Positions 43,935 through 55,898 are shown, counted from the first letter of the stretch. The stretch is 64,000 nucleotides of DNA from Tupaia tana (GCA_026018925.1 JAKSZU010000008.1:8546415-8610414); one strand, 5' to 3'. The notes: generated by a model not told the origin, from the sequence alone. Numbers and translations are program-made.

Positions 43935-44372
43935 GATGACCCGAGTTGCAGAATGTTCCTTAAAAGGACATTGCAACTTCTGAGGCCTGGTCAAAAAAAG
44001 CCTTTCAGCTTCAGCCAGGCGTCCTGGAAAGGAGGGTCTTAGAAAGCCACTGTGGGATGCCAGTTGCCGTGTTCTGAGGAGCCTCGGCAAATGCAGAGGC
44101 TCATGAGTCACTCCCATGGACAGTCTCCACTCGGCTTCAGACAGCTGCCAGCACTGACTAGCAGCCAGCCGAGTGAGGCGTCTTGGCACCAACCCCGTGG
44201 ATCCTGCGGCTGCTGGCTGCAGCTGAGACTGCGGTTTTATGAGGGATCCCACGGGAAAGCCATCCAGATGAACCCACCAACCCACAGAACCAGGAGAGCA
44301 TAATAAACTGTTATTTTAGGCCACTCCACTTGAGGATCGCTTGTTACACAGCTATGAGTAACTGGTAGGCTA
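43935..44372 (+). mobile_element. MLT1-like LTR (ERVL-MaLR), plus strand
   Basis: The 3' part reads cataataaactgttatttta, ggccactccacttgaggatc, gcttgttacacagctatgag, taactgg, the usual end of MLT-type LTRs, with an AATAAA polyadenylation signal. The 5' part is weaker. It is a solitary, non-coding LTR. Confidence 0.68.
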
Positions 44373-44693
44373 TAGCCACATAGAGGTTGTTACCCAGGGC
44401 AATCTCAGTGGCCTAGCAGGGACCTGGAGGAGTGAAGTGAGGAGAGATGAGAAGATGGAGACAAGAACTGTGAAGAGCTTCTCAAGAAACTGCTATGAAG
44501 GGAACTGAGAGGAACTGAGAAATGGATAATAGCTGACACTGGATATTGGAGGAAGGGGAAAGCATTTTTGTTTTTTAAGGGCAGGAAATTCTAGAGCATG
44601 TTGTAAATGGAATTCAGAAGTTAAAAAAAAAGCACATATTTAATGGGTATTTAATGGACATCAGTTGAATGGAGTGTATAGTATGGATACAGA
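44373..44693. other. No gene seen
   Basis: Unassigned, purine-rich DNA. Confidence 0.45.
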
Positions 44694-44708
44694 AGTGAGT
44701 GGATTGTT

Positions 44709-45044
44709 CTTTTTCTTTTAGAGAGATTTTTGCTATAGGGCACGAATGTGTGCTCACCCGAGAAACAGAGACAGAGAGACAGAAAGTGAGAAATCACCCT
44801 CTGGGGGGATGACCACACTGTATGAATGCGTGCTTACCTGAGAGACAGAGACAGAGAGACAGAAAGTGAGAAATCACCCCTGGGGGGATGACCACACTGC
44901 AATCCCTTCTCCTCTATTCTCAGGATTTTGGGCATGCATGCATGGACTACTGGTGTGAATTTCAAGTTGCTGGGTCTGGCACTTGAACTGCTGTCAGCCA
45001 TGTGAGAGTCTAGTGACATAACTATTATGCCATCTGCTGGTCCC
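44709..45044 (-). mobile_element. SINE-A copy with internal 81-bp tandem duplication
   Basis: The part from gaatgtgtgctcacc (44743) to the GGGGGGATGACC block occurs again from gaatgcgtgcttacc (44824). One target duplication, agtgagtggattgtt, at 44694-44708 and 45045-45059 encloses the whole. Confidence 0.93.
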
Positions 45045-45282
45045 AGTGAGTGGATTGTTTTTTGTCAGATAGTAGAGGAATGTCTGCCTCTCTCCATGAG
45101 GCAATGTTAACCTCTGATGGGGTTAAGGGTGTTTATTCTCATGAGAAATTTAAACCAAGAACAAACACACAGAAAACATCCCCGCTCCATTTTGTTGTCA
45201 TGATGTGAGCAACTCGGACTCATAAAATATTAGTGACCGTTTCTATACTAAAGTATTAAAATTTTTATCAAAACTCAAATAT

Positions 45283-45547
45283 CTTTTTCTTTTTTTTGGG
45301 AGAGGTTTTCACTATAGGGCACATGCGCTTGCCAGACAGAGAGAGACATGGAGACAGAAAGCGAGAAATCACCCCCCCAGGGGGGATGGTCACGCCGCAA
45401 TCCCTTCTCCTCCATTCTCCTCTCGGGATCTTGGGCACGCACGCACATGCGCCTGGCATGAGTTTTAAGCCACCGGGTCTGGGACGCGAAATGCGGTCGA
45501 CTACGTGGGAGTCCAGCGACATAGCCATTACGCTAACTGCCAGTTCC
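45283..45547 (-). mobile_element. SINE-A copy
   Basis: Antisense: gggagaggttttcactatag, near-consensus body, head acgctaactgccagttccc. Confidence 0.93.
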
Positions 45548-46234
45548 CGTGGGCACCATTTTAATGGGCATTAGAAGGAGATTTTCCTGTGAGACAATGC
45601 AGTGTTCATACTTGTCTATGGATATGTTTGAAGTGTTTAAAGAAAATATTCATGGATTATCAGGATTTTATAAAATTATGCATGTTGTCAAACACCGTGA
45701 GGTGCAATATTGGAACACTAGCGCTAAGTCTGTTATAATGCTGATGATCACTACACAAATCTTGAGAGTATCCTTTTCTCCGCTGTGAGATGTAGAGCTT
45801 GGATTACATGTAGGAAGGGTTAGTGGGAGAAAAAAGCTGTTCATAAAAGAGTAGATTCATTCTTGAAGCTTTTATTTTTTTAGAGGTAAGTTTATTAATA
45901 GTGTTTTTCTTTGGAAAGAGGAAAAATAGAGCAAATCAGTTTGGATTTCAGTGAGTATTTTGTTGACAGTCCACAGTGTCTGAGCTCCAGCTTGAGCCCC
46001 GTGGGCATCCTGTTGTTGTTTATCTTCATTCCAGGATATCCACACCAAGGAGGCCTGAGGAAATCGCATCAGACACAAGTGCTCTGAACAGTTTACACGG
46101 CTAGAAGCGCCAATGTTCTGTTTTATTTTTCCTAGAGTTAATATGTCTTTGTTTTGACCCACATATGATATTGTTTGAATTACTTGGTACATAAAGGGGA
46201 AGAATGAATCTCTGATATCTCTTCTAGTTCTTTT
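45548..46234. other. No gene seen
   Basis: Unassigned AT-rich DNA. The minus-strand 153-codon frame over 45872-46333 runs partly through the neighbouring SINE and shows no domain. Confidence 0.45.
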
Positions 46235-46284
46235 TTTAAATAAAAAAAAAATTAAGATTTTTCCCATGGGGCATATGCGCTCAC

Positions 46285-46332
<48 letters not shown>

Positions 46333-46521
46333 CAGAGAGAGGGAAAGTGAGAAATCACTCCCGAGGGGATGGCCACACCACAGTCCCTATTCTCCTCTTG
46401 GGATTTTGGGCATGCCCACACACATGCCCAGTGTGAGTTTCCAGCCACCGGGTCTGGGACTGGAACCATAGTTGGCCATATGGGAGTTCAGCATCTTAAC
46501 CACCACACCACCTGCTGGCCC
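46235..46521 (-). mobile_element. SINE-A' copy
   Basis: Antisense: agatttttcccatggggcat, GA and GACA repeats, atcactcccgaggggatggc, head ccacctgctggcccc. Confidence 0.87.
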
Positions 46522-46529
46522 CTTTCTTT

Positions 46530-46775
46530 TTGTTTTTAAAAGTGTATTTATTACTACTATGAAAGAAAGAGAGAGGAGAGAGAGAGAGAAACAGAAAGAG
46601 CAAGACAAATACCTCCAATAGGGCCTTTACTCAGTGACCTACCTCCAGCCTCAGCCAGCCGGGATCACAGGCACTTGACATGTACAGGAGATCTTGGGAT
46701 ACGAACCCAGGGCCTTCCCATGTGGCCTCAACCTTGCAGAGCACTGTATTACTCCTGCACCACCATGGCTGACCT
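46530..46775 (-). mobile_element. SINE-C copy, best preserved
   Basis: On the minus strand: gccatggtggtgcaggagta, caaggttgaggccacatggg, ccctgggttcgtatcccaag (B box ggttcgtatcc), then gtgcctgtgatcccggctgg, ctgaggctggaggtaggtca, then a GA/CT part. The second half resembles the Alu/7SL phrase around cctgtaatcccagct-ggctgagg. Confidence 0.78.
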
Positions 46776-48104
46776 GGTTCTGTGATTCTGACCCCATGTA
46801 AATGAAATTCCCCATATTACCCCAATACAAGAATTAACTGCCAAAATCATTTGGCATTTGAAAATCTGACTTTCATCATTATACTAATATTTTAAAAGAT
46901 AAAAGGTGTTGAGTGAATGAAATATTTGAAATAAAACCAAGTAAAACCTGGAATAAGAGAAAGGATGCCTGGACAGGTTTTATTAGGGTGGCTCCACTGT
47001 TATATTTTGGGAGAGTATAAAATGACATCTCACTGATATTTCTCACATTATTTCCAATTAGGCAAAATGGAACAGGGCCTATGGTGTCTGACAGCCTGAG
47101 GCGGCTTTCCGTGCTTTGTCTGTGAGAGAAGCGGGGAGTGCCGAGGCCCAGCTCTGACCGGATATGTGTCTTATAACTTGTTTTCAGTCTGCAAAATACT
47201 TTTGAGATTTGTTTATGTTGATGCATATATGCCTAACTTACTGATTTTTACTGATACACAGCATGAAATTTTCTCCGTCCTTTCCATACTGATGTACATT
47301 TAGACACTTAGCTTTTTTTTTTCAACACCAATGATTACCCTATACATCTTATATTGGCCTCTCAAAAGTGTTATCCAGAGGTGAATTTCCTGGATCATGG
47401 AACTGTGCATTTTAAATCGTCATGATATTGCCCATTGTTAACCAAATGCTCAGACAAAATCATAATTCTAACAATGCTTGTACAGCATTCTTGTCTTTGC
47501 CAATTTGGTAGGTGTAGAAAGACAACTTAGGTATTTCTTTGTGCTTTCCTGATAGATAAGTTGTCATCTTTTCCTTTATGTTGGCTTTTCAGCTGTGTCT
47601 GGCTTGCTTGTATATTTCATTATTTTTCTATCAGGTGGTTTGTCTTTCCTTTTAACTTGTAGATCTGCATAGTCTCCTGACAGTCCAGGTGATTCTCATT
47701 ATTCTCAATAGTTATATCCTGTATAGTTACTAAGAACCCTGAAATAGTGGACACTGAGTGATTGCTCTTGAGGAATACGGGATTCAGTTCCTGTAGCCAT
47801 CATTCATTCCATGTGTTTCAATTTAAGGGTACCTAATTTACCATGCACTGTTGTTTCATTAATGTTGAACTCACGGCGATCAGCACTGTAACTCATGCCT
47901 GAATAAGGCTTATCTATCACTGTATTTTCTCTGTAAGGTGCATCATAGACTCCTGTACTCAGAAACACTAGGTAGCACTTCACTCTGTTTGGGGCCATTT
48001 TTATAAAAATCACCTACAAAAGATAATGCACAAAAATGAGAAAATGTGGCACTAAATACACTGTGAGAAAGAGGCTTACTTACAGTATAAAAGCTGAGAT
48101 AAGA
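46776..48104 (-). mobile_element. L1-like relic at 47170-47670 within unassigned DNA
   Basis: 47330-47560 follows antisense L1 3' sequence (ccagaggtgaatttcctgga, tcttgtctttgccaatttgg). The parts 46776-47170 and 47670-48104 are unassigned. No gene is seen. Confidence 0.5.
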
Positions 48105-48275
48105 AGGCAGAATGAGAGCTGGTTAAGACAACTGAATCCCACACGAGCTATTGCATGGCTCAAGTCCCAGACCCAGTGCTTGTTGTGTGTGTGCATGTGT
48201 GCCCAAAATCCTGAAAGGAGAGTAGAAGAGCAGGGATTGTGGTGTGGTCAACATCACTGGGGGACGATGGAGGTT
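48105..48275 (+). mobile_element. SINE-A' copy, partial
   Basis: Sense: gctggttaagacaactgaat, gcatggctcaagtcccagac, gcccaaaatcctgaaaggag, gcagggattgtggtgtggtc. The end part is missing where the L1 begins. Confidence 0.72.
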
Positions 48276-49400
48276 TCATAAAATGAATTTGGGAGGGTTC
48301 TTTACTTTGGGTTCTTTAGAAATAGTTTGGGTAGAATGAAGGTTAGCTCTTCTTTAAAGGTTTTGTAGAATTGAGAAGTAAAACCATTGGGACCTGGGCT
48401 TTTCTTTGTTGGGATTTATTACTAAGTCAATCTTATTATCTGTTATTGATCTTTCAGGCTTTTTATTTCTTCCTAGTTCTATTTAGGTAATTTATATGTG
48501 TCCAGAAATTTGTTCATTTCAACTAGATTTTCTTTTTTGTTGGCATGTACCGTGCTCATGGTATTCTCTTGCAATCTTTCGTATTTCTGTTGTATCTGCT
48601 GTAATGTTGCCTGTTTTATAGCTAATTTTACTTATCTGGTTCTTTTCTCTATTCTTGATTAGTTTAGCTAACAGTGAGTCAATATTGTTTATCTTCTCAA
48701 AAAAAAAAAAGCAAAAACAGCTTTTGGTTTCATTTATTTTCTGTATGGTTCTTTTACTCTCTATTTCACTTATTTCTGCTCTAATCTTATTATTTCTCTT
48801 CTTCTGGTATTATTTGGGTTTTCATATTGTTTTTCTAGTTCCTTAAGATGTATTGTTAGGCTGTTGATTTGCTACCTTTCTATTTTTCTCTTGTGAGCAC
48901 TAACTGTTGTTAACTTCCCTCTTAAGACTGTTTTCACTGTGTCCTGTAGGTTATAGAGATTTGCGTGTTCATTATTGTAATGAAGCTTTTTATTTCAGCC
49001 TTAATTTTTTTCCATAGTTATGAAGTCATTAAGGAGTAGGTTGCTTAGTTTCCATGTGTTTGTGTATTTTTAAGGGTTCTTTCTGTAGTTTATTTCAAGT
49101 TTAATTCCATTGTAGTTGGAAAAGATACTCAATATAGTTTCTATACTTCTGAATTTGTAAAGGCTTGCTTTATGCCCTATTATGTGATCTTTAAAAATGT
49201 TTCCTATGGGGATGAGAAAAATGTGTATTTTGCGGTTGTTGGGTAAAATGTTCTATAGATGTCTGCCAAGTCCATTTGGTTTGTAGTGTCATTTAGTTCC
49301 TGTGTCTTTTTGTTTAATTTTTGTATAGATGACCTGTCCGGAGTTGACAGTGGGATATTGAGATCCCCAACAATTAGTCTATCTCTCCTTTTAGATCTAG

Positions 49401-49649
49401 CTAGTTTATTTTGTCTGATATCAGTATTGTGACTTCAGCCCTTTTTTGGTTTCTATTTACATGGAATATCTTTTTTAGACTATGTATGTTTTTATCAGTG
49501 AGGCATGTTTCTTGTAAGCAGCCTATAGTGGGCTCCTGTTTTGTTATCCATTCAGCCAGTCTGTTTCTTTTAATTGGAGAAGTTAAGCCATTAATATTCA
49601 ATGTTATTACTAATATTTGTGGACTTCTCCCTGCCATTCTGTTAGCCAT
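49401..49649 (-). pseudogene. L1 ORF2 endonuclease N-terminal fragment
   Basis: The 83-codon open stretch has the L1 endonuclease start: ITLNINGLTSPIKRNRLAEW and PTIGCLQETCLTDKN. The N of LNINGL and the QET of CLQET are the positions of the conserved Asn and metal-binding Glu of L1 endonucleases. The frame is lost after about residue 83, and ORF1 upstream is broken, so it is not functional. Confidence 0.85.
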
Positions 49650-49699
49650 TTTCTTGACTGTTTTGTGTTCCCTTATTTCTGTTTCTCTCTTTTTATTTC

Positions 49700-49885
49700 T
49701 TTTTTTAGAAAATTATTTATTTTATTTGTTATTATTTTTATTTTAAAGTTTGCTATAAGGCATGTGCACTCACCAGAGAGAGACAGAGAGAAAGAAAGTG
49801 GGAAGGCAAGCCACCAGGTCTGGAACTCGAACCAGGGCCAATCTATGTGGGAGTCTAGCACCTCAACCACCACACCACCTGCTGC
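49700..49885 (-). mobile_element. SINE-B/A hybrid copy
   Basis: Antisense: aaagtttgctataaggcatg (A-type end), gccaccaggtctggaactcg and head ccacctgctgctc (B-type). It is inserted between L1 ORF2 and ORF1; tttttatttc-like repeats flank it. Confidence 0.86.
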
Positions 49886-51324
49886 TCTTTTTTTATTTCC
49901 TGATATAGCACGCCCTTCAGTACTACTTGAAGAGCTCGTCTAGTGTTGGTAAATTCTTCCAGTTTTTGTTTATCTGAGAATGACTTTGTCTTCCCATTTG
50001 AAGGCTAATCTTGCTGGGTATTTTTGGTCGAAATAGTTTTCTTTTAGTCTTTTAAATATTTCTTTCCAGTTTTTCTTTTCTTACATTATTTCAGTTGAGA
50101 GGCCTGATGTTAGCCTAATAGAATAACTTTTGTAAGTAACTTGATGTTTCTCTCTTGCCATTTTTAGAATATTGTCTTTGTCTTTGATTTTTTACCAATC
50201 TGTATATAATGTGACATGGGATAGGATCTTATTATGTTGATTCTATTTGACATTATTATATTTCATGGGTCTGGATGTCTGAATGTTTCTCTAGGTTTGG
50301 AAAGTTTCCAGTAAGTATTTCATGGAATAGATTTTCTGTGCCTTTGCTAGATTCTTCATCTTTTGGAATACCTGGTTTTCAGACATTTGGGCATTTAATG
50401 GTGTCTAGTATTTCTTGTATGTTATTCTCTTTTTTTTTTTTTTTTTTTTTTTGCTGCTGTTTTTGTTCTTTTTGTAGTTTTGACTAAGTCAGAGGCTTTG
50501 TCTTCCAGGTCAGAGATTCTTTCCTCTTCATGGTCTAATTTCTGTTATTAATACTTTTGAAGGAAGTTTTGATTTCCTGTATTGTATTCTGTATCTCCAC
50601 GAATCCTATTTAATTCCTTTTTAGGATGTCTATTTCGTTATAGAATTCCTCCTTCAAGTTGTGGAATGATTTCCTCAACTTCCGGAATTTTTTTTTCTCT
50701 TGCACTGCATGAAGTTTAGTTACAATGATATTCAGAATTTTTCCCCCATCATTTCAGAGATTTCTGGTGTTTTATTCATTGTTGGTGATGAGCTACTGCT
50801 TCCATTGAGGAAGAGAAATTTCTAAGTTTTCTCATATTTCTTTGGATTCTGCTTTGATTTTAGGTATCTAGGGAAGTATGCACTTCTTTTTGTTTAAATA
50901 AGTTTCTGTAGCTCTCTCCTACAGTGTACACTGGCTCCCTGTCGGTTCTATATAATTCTGTGGTGGGGTGGGGGGGGGGGGCAGTGCTAGAATTCTCACT
51001 AGGAGTTTTGAGATTTGGCTTTAAAGAAGGTTTGTCTCCTTTAACTCCTCCAGCGGGGGAGGATGGGAAATAGTTTCTCCAGAGTCTTACTTTCTTAAGG
51101 TGCATGTATCCTCTCACAACCTCTCTGTTCTCAAAGCTGCTAGGGTTGAGCAGGGCAGACTTAATGCAACGAGGAAGCAGATGTACATGGGGCATGGAAT
51201 TCAGTAGTGGGACTTCTTTATGTTCTCTTGTGGGATAAGAGAGGAGAGTGGTGATCCAGAGCACAGCCAGCTGCATCCAATTTCTGCCCAATCACTCTCC
51301 TATTTATATCTCTTAAAAATGATT

Positions 51325-51500
51325 TTTATAAGGCAGCTGAATCCCAAATGGCAGACTGCGCAGTTTGAGTTCTAGACTCAGTAGCTAGAAAAATATGCTG
51401 GGTGCATGCACACATGTACCCAAAATCCTGAGAGGAGAATGGAGGAGAAGGAATTGCAGCTTGGTCATCCCCCCAAGGGAGTGTTTTCCTTTGGTGAGGA
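51325..51500 (+). mobile_element. SINE-A' copy, partial
   Basis: Sense: aaggcagctgaatcccaaat, gcgcagtttgagttctagac, ggaggagaaggaattgcagc, gagtgttttcctttggtgag. No tail. Confidence 0.72.
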
Positions 51501-51839
51501 AATGTGGTCTGTAACAAGATTTTTTTTTTTTTAATTGTTTTTTCTATGACCTTGGGGTTTGCATATTATTTAAAAATAATCATATACATTTAAAGATAAT
51601 CCAAGTTTGCCCTCAAGTAAAGTATGTTATTCGCATGTTGTGTAAGAAACTTGTAAGAGTGTATCTCAATTTTTCTTTGTGTGCTATGCTTTCATATATT
51701 TTCGTTTACATAATCTATGAATATAGAGTCCATTGTTACTATTTTCTTTAAACAATTCATAATCTTTTAGAGCAATTTACATAGAAAATTTTTATTTTAG
51801 CTTCATACTTTTCATTTATAATATTCTTCATTTTTTTTT
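51501..51839. other. No gene seen; AT-rich, possibly old L1
   Basis: AT-rich sequence (aacaattcataatcttttag) that may be antisense L1. Not certain. Confidence 0.35.
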
Positions 51840-52087
51840 GGAGAGGTTTTTGCTATAGTGTGCGTGCACTCGCCAGAAAGATAGAGACAGAGAGACAGAA
51901 AGTGAGAAATCAGCCCCCAGGGGGGGATGGCCATGCTGCAATCCCTTTTCCTGCATTCTCCTCTCAGGATCTTGGACACGCACGCACATGTGCCTGGCGT
52001 GAGTTTAATCCACCGGGTCAGTGATTTGAACTGTGGTCGACTACATGGGAGTTCAGTGACATAGCCATTATGCTAATTGCTGGTCCC
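51840..52087 (-). mobile_element. SINE-A copy with target duplication
   Basis: Antisense: ggagaggtttttgctatagt, standard body, head gctaattgctggtccc. Flanking repeat ata(t/c)(t/c)cttcattttttt on both sides. Confidence 0.92.
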
Positions 52088-52581
52088 AATACCCTTCATT
52101 TTTTTTAATGTAGATTCATGGTTTTGATATATATTATATAGTTCTTCTGACTTAAGCACTTTTTAAACCTTTCATGTAGAGTTGGACTATTGCCAACTCT
52201 CCTATCTTCAGCCCTCAGGTTCTTCAAACCCTCATTCTGCCCCCACACTTGGCCTTTCACAACTTATTAAAATTCTGTAGGTGAATCTTCTTACTGACAT
52301 ATATAACATCTGCTAGTGTCTTCTCTGAGTGAGCAAAAGCTTGGGCCTGTTTCTCCCCAGACACCTGATTCTGAAGACTTCCAGCTAGTCGTTCGTACTT
52401 CTGACCTCTGCTCTCTAATGGGTTCAAGGAAAGTCATGGATTTGCCATTTTTCTCATTATAAGTTTGGATGTGACACTTTTCCTAGCTCTCTACATCTTC
52501 ATGTGAAACGTGGAAATCTAATGAGTCTATTTTTTCATTCCTACAATTCATATTTATTTTCTTGATTTTTAAAAATATCCT
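52088..52581. other. No gene seen; LINE-like AT-rich DNA
   Basis: Probably old retroelement sequence continuing from 51501 (catgtagagttggactattg), not nameable by eye. Confidence 0.35.
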
Positions 52582-52738
52582 GGGGCCTGCAGGTGGCATG
52601 GTGGTTAAGGTGTTGGACTCCCACATAACTGATCATTGTTAGAGTCCTGGACCTGGAGGCTTGCTCTCCTACTTTCCCTTTCTCTCTCTGGTCAAATTAA
52701 ATAGATGATAAATGATATGAAATAATTCTCTAAAAAAT
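52582..52738 (+). mobile_element. SINE-B copy with target duplication
   Basis: Head ggggcctgcaggtggcatgg, ctctggtcaaattaaataga, tail gaaataattctctaaaaa. Flanking repeat aaaatat(t)atcctg. Confidence 0.9.
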
Positions 52739-53145
52739 AATAAAATATTATCCTGCCTTCATAATTATTTATATTTCTTCTTTTAACTATATACTCAGTA
52801 AAACATATCTTCTCAATGATGCCTGTCAGATTTTTCTATTTTCTCTCATTTTTGAATGCTCATTCTACCTATATTGATTTTTGCCCTCTTTGGCAGTCTG
52901 TCATGTACTTTTGGTGATCTTGCATGTAGTTTATGTTACTCTGAATTTTGACTTATTGTGGGCAAGGATTATCCTTTCTGTGGGGAGCCATATGCTGTGG
53001 GTTGTGCAAATGTTCCTGTAGAACAATTTTGGGTTTGCTTCTAGGACCAATCTTAATGTTTAATTCTTGAGTTGTGGATTCTGTTCCCTTTAGTTGCTAT
53101 AATTTACATCTACACATGATGTAGCCTGAGGTTTTGATTCCTTGC
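52739..53145. other. No gene seen; LINE-like
   Basis: AT-rich, phrases such as cttttggtgatcttgcatgt suggest old antisense retroelement sequence. Confidence 0.35.
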
Positions 53146-53146
53146 A

Positions 53147-53148
<2 letters not shown>

Positions 53149-53194
<46 letters not shown>
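53149..53194. repeat. (TA)n microsatellite
   Basis: About 23 TA units without interruption. Confidence 0.97.
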
Positions 53195-53198
<4 letters not shown>

Positions 53199-53214
53199 CT
53201 ATTGTGAGCGTCAC

Positions 53215-53400
53215 GGGCAGCAGTGTACGAAGCACGGAGTCTTTGCATCAAGACACTGCTTTGTTATTTTCCTTATCTGTAAAACTATGGTGCACTATTT
53301 CACCAACTCTAAGGCCATTTTAAGGTTAGGAAAAAACTGTATCCATAAATCAAAATTCCAGAGGCATCAAGAGGTTGAGATGCTGCAACTCTAAAGTTTA
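53215..53400 (-). mobile_element. MIR-like relic
   Basis: tgctttgttattttccttat followed by ctgtaaaactatggtgcact fits the antisense MIR core. Diverged. Confidence 0.5.
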
Positions 53401-53545
53401 CAATTGATTGTAAAGAAGATTATCAGATAAAATGGCCTCTCTTCGGGTCCTGAGGTGAAGCAGCCCCGGGGAGGTCTTGCCAGACCCCACTTCTACATTT
53501 TCTTCTTGTTCTTGTTTTTAGTGAGTATTCTTTCCTTTTAGTTTT

Positions 53546-53719
53546 GAGTATTTTTAAATGTTTATTTAACTTTATTTGTTATTATCATTTAATTTGACAA
53601 GAGGGGAGAGAGAGAGAGAAAGAGAAAGAGAGCAAGCTGCCAGGTCCAAGACTTGAACAGTGATTGGCCATGTGGGAGTCCAACACCTTAGCCTTAGCTA
53701 CCATGACACCTGCCAGCCC
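53546..53719 (-). mobile_element. SINE-B copy
   Basis: Antisense: ttaaatgtttatttaacttt, atttgacaagaggggagaga, head gacacctgccagccc. Confidence 0.87.
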
Positions 53720-53728
53720 TTTTAGTAT

Positions 53729-53730
53729 TT

Positions 53731-53773
<43 letters not shown>
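53729..53773. repeat. (CTTT)n microsatellite at a SINE tail
   Basis: About 11 CTTT units directly joined to the poly(T) of the next SINE-A. On the SINE's own strand this is (AAAG)n following its poly(A), so it probably grew from that tail. Confidence 0.95.
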
Positions 53774-53774
<1 letters not shown>

Positions 53775-54032
53775 TTTTTTTTTTAAGAGGTTTTTGCTAT
53801 AGGGCACGTGCACTCGCCAGACAGACAGAGAGAGACAGAGAGACAGAAAGCGAGAAATCACCCCTCCAGGGGGTATGGTCACACCGCAACCCCTTCTCCT
53901 CCATTCTCCTCTCGGGATCTTGGGCACGCACGCACACACGCCCAGCGTGTTTTAAGCCACTGGGTCCGAGACACGACCGCGGTCGACTACATGGGAGTCC
54001 AGTGACATAGCCATTACGCTAACTGCTGGTCC
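53774..54032 (-). mobile_element. SINE-A copy
   Basis: Antisense: aagaggtttttgctataggg, near-consensus body with a small deletion in the B box (gacacgaccgcgg), head taactgctggtccc. Confidence 0.93.
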
Positions 54033-55416
54033 CTAAAAAATATTTTTTAATCATGTAGCTTATTTAAAATCTTTTTTTATTGTTGAGCCCATCAAACAGA
54101 TAAAGCGTTCGTTTATTCACAGTGGTGAACAAAGGAGTAAATTCAGTCCGAGTTTACTTGGAAACATTGTGAGAGAAAAAGATTCACTCTGCAAACCAGG
54201 GGAGTGCCGCGAGTACTCCCCGTGCCTGTGTGCTGTCACCTTTCCTCTCCATGAAGGCCTCCTCCACGTCCAATTTCCAGTCACACCGGTGCACTGATGG
54301 CTGTGCACCACAAGGTGGAGCCTTCAAAGCAGTTTATTTCCTAGTATTTCCTCTCCATTTCCTTTCTTGGGAAGAGATCTGGGCTTGTGAGGACTTGGGA
54401 GAGAGCAGCAAACATACCTCGAGGAGGGGCACAGGCATGGAGGGGACCCAGAGTTTGTGCTAGTCGCTGTCAGAACGAGAGCAGATCTGACCTCGGCTCT
54501 CTCGTGCTGAGCATGGCTATCAGCATCTTCTAGGAAGACACAGAAGACGTGCTTGGCAGGTGTGCAGATGACACAAAGCCAGTGAGGCTGTGGTAAAGGT
54601 TCTGAAAGCTTTCAGAGGGCAAATGAAAGTGAACAGGAGCACAAGTTTATCTTCAACGGCAAAGCAGGAAGCGCTTTGGATGGTGAAATAGGAGACCTGA
54701 ATATGTGTCTCAGACAATGCTAACAATAATCATGATGACTGTGACGACGCTCATAGAGTGCTCTCAGACTGAGGACCACACGCACCAGCTGGCAACAAGA
54801 TAAGGAGCCGGGCCAGGGTGTCAATGAACTTCAAGTCTATTGTTAGCACAGAACAAGTGACACTTTCCTGGCGAAGGAAGCAGGGCATCAATCCACGTTT
54901 CAGCATGAACTTCTAATGTCCCGGAGGACCTGTCCTGAGGGTGCTGCATTTTAAAGGCTCCTCTGTGTCGGTGCTAAGTTCGAACTGTCATGTGCTTCAA
55001 ATGCACCGTCATATCCGTGTGGAGACAGAGGGCGCTTAGAGCCAGTGCATACATACATCTGGACCAGACGGCCTCAGTTTCCTCTGATAGATGGCAACAC
55101 GAAGGGTCATCAGGGTGAAGTTTAGAACTACAGTGCAGGCGAAGGACACATGGCGTTTCCTGGAACGCAGCGTGTGCTCAGTGCAAGGGAGGGGCTATTC
55201 GTGTATTTCTCACTCCCAGTCTTTGAGAAAACTGCTGTTGTTGCTTCATCTTATTGATGAGAAATTGAACTGAGCTTTAATGAAGCTCAATCACTTCCTG
55301 AGTTCATGCAATTCCCAAGTGTCAGATCCAAGACTAGAGACAAGGGATTGTCTGACTAAATTTCAAACATGCTTGCCCATGATAGCATACTGCTGTTCCC
55401 TGTATGGACTAGACCA
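54033..55416. other. No gene recognised; MIR-like relics
   Basis: About 54725-54800 and 55195-55345 (cttcatcttattgatgagaa) resemble MIR. The rest is apparently unique. Short open frames on both strands lack motifs. Confidence 0.45.
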
Positions 55417-55433
55417 ATGACTTTTAAACTTTT

Positions 55434-55702
55434 TTCTATTTTTTTTTTTTTGAGAGGTTTTCGCTATAGGGCGCGTGTGCTTGCCAGACAGACAGAGAGA
55501 GACACAGAGACAGAAAGCGAGAAATCACCCCCCAGGGGCGATGGCCACACCACAATCCCTTCTCCTCCATTCTCCTCTCGGGATCCTGGGCACGCATGCA
55601 CACACGCCCGGCGTGAGTTTAAACGACCGGGTCCAGGACTCGAACCGTGGTCGACTACGTGGGAGTCCAGCGACATAGCCATTACGCTAACTGCTGGTTC
55701 CC
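55434..55702 (-). mobile_element. SINE-A copy with 17-bp target duplication
   Basis: Antisense near-consensus copy (gagaggttttcgctataggg). Target duplication atgacttttaaactttt is perfect at 55417-55433 and 55703-55719. Confidence 0.95.
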
Positions 55703-55898
55703 ATGACTTTTAAACTTTTGACAAAAGCTCAGTTACGGTCATAATCTGCACACATACATACATACGCATTCTGCTATACACACAAGCTGTGTATGTAAAT
55801 CTGAAACAAAAGTTTTGTGAACTAATCTTTGCCTTTCATGTGTGCGATGCACTTGGATACTTTCTGTTTATCTTTTTCTTGTTTTCAGAAAGACCTGG

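Larger units (their letters stand above)
48280..51300 (-). mobile_element. L1 LINE remnant (5' UTR, ORF1, ORF2 start), minus strand
   Basis: Read from the right: 5' UTR about 51300-50870, ORF1 region about 50870-49900 (decayed), ORF2 from about 49649 leftward. The cut at 48280 falls early in the reverse transcriptase part, where a minus-strand reading like [20 protein letters not shown] is visible near 48400. A SINE-B sits at 49700. Confidence 0.85.

Noticed and set aside
49401-49649. Functional L1 endonuclease
   Set aside because: The frame is lost after about 83 codons, ORF1 is broken, and the reverse transcriptase is cut off at 48280.
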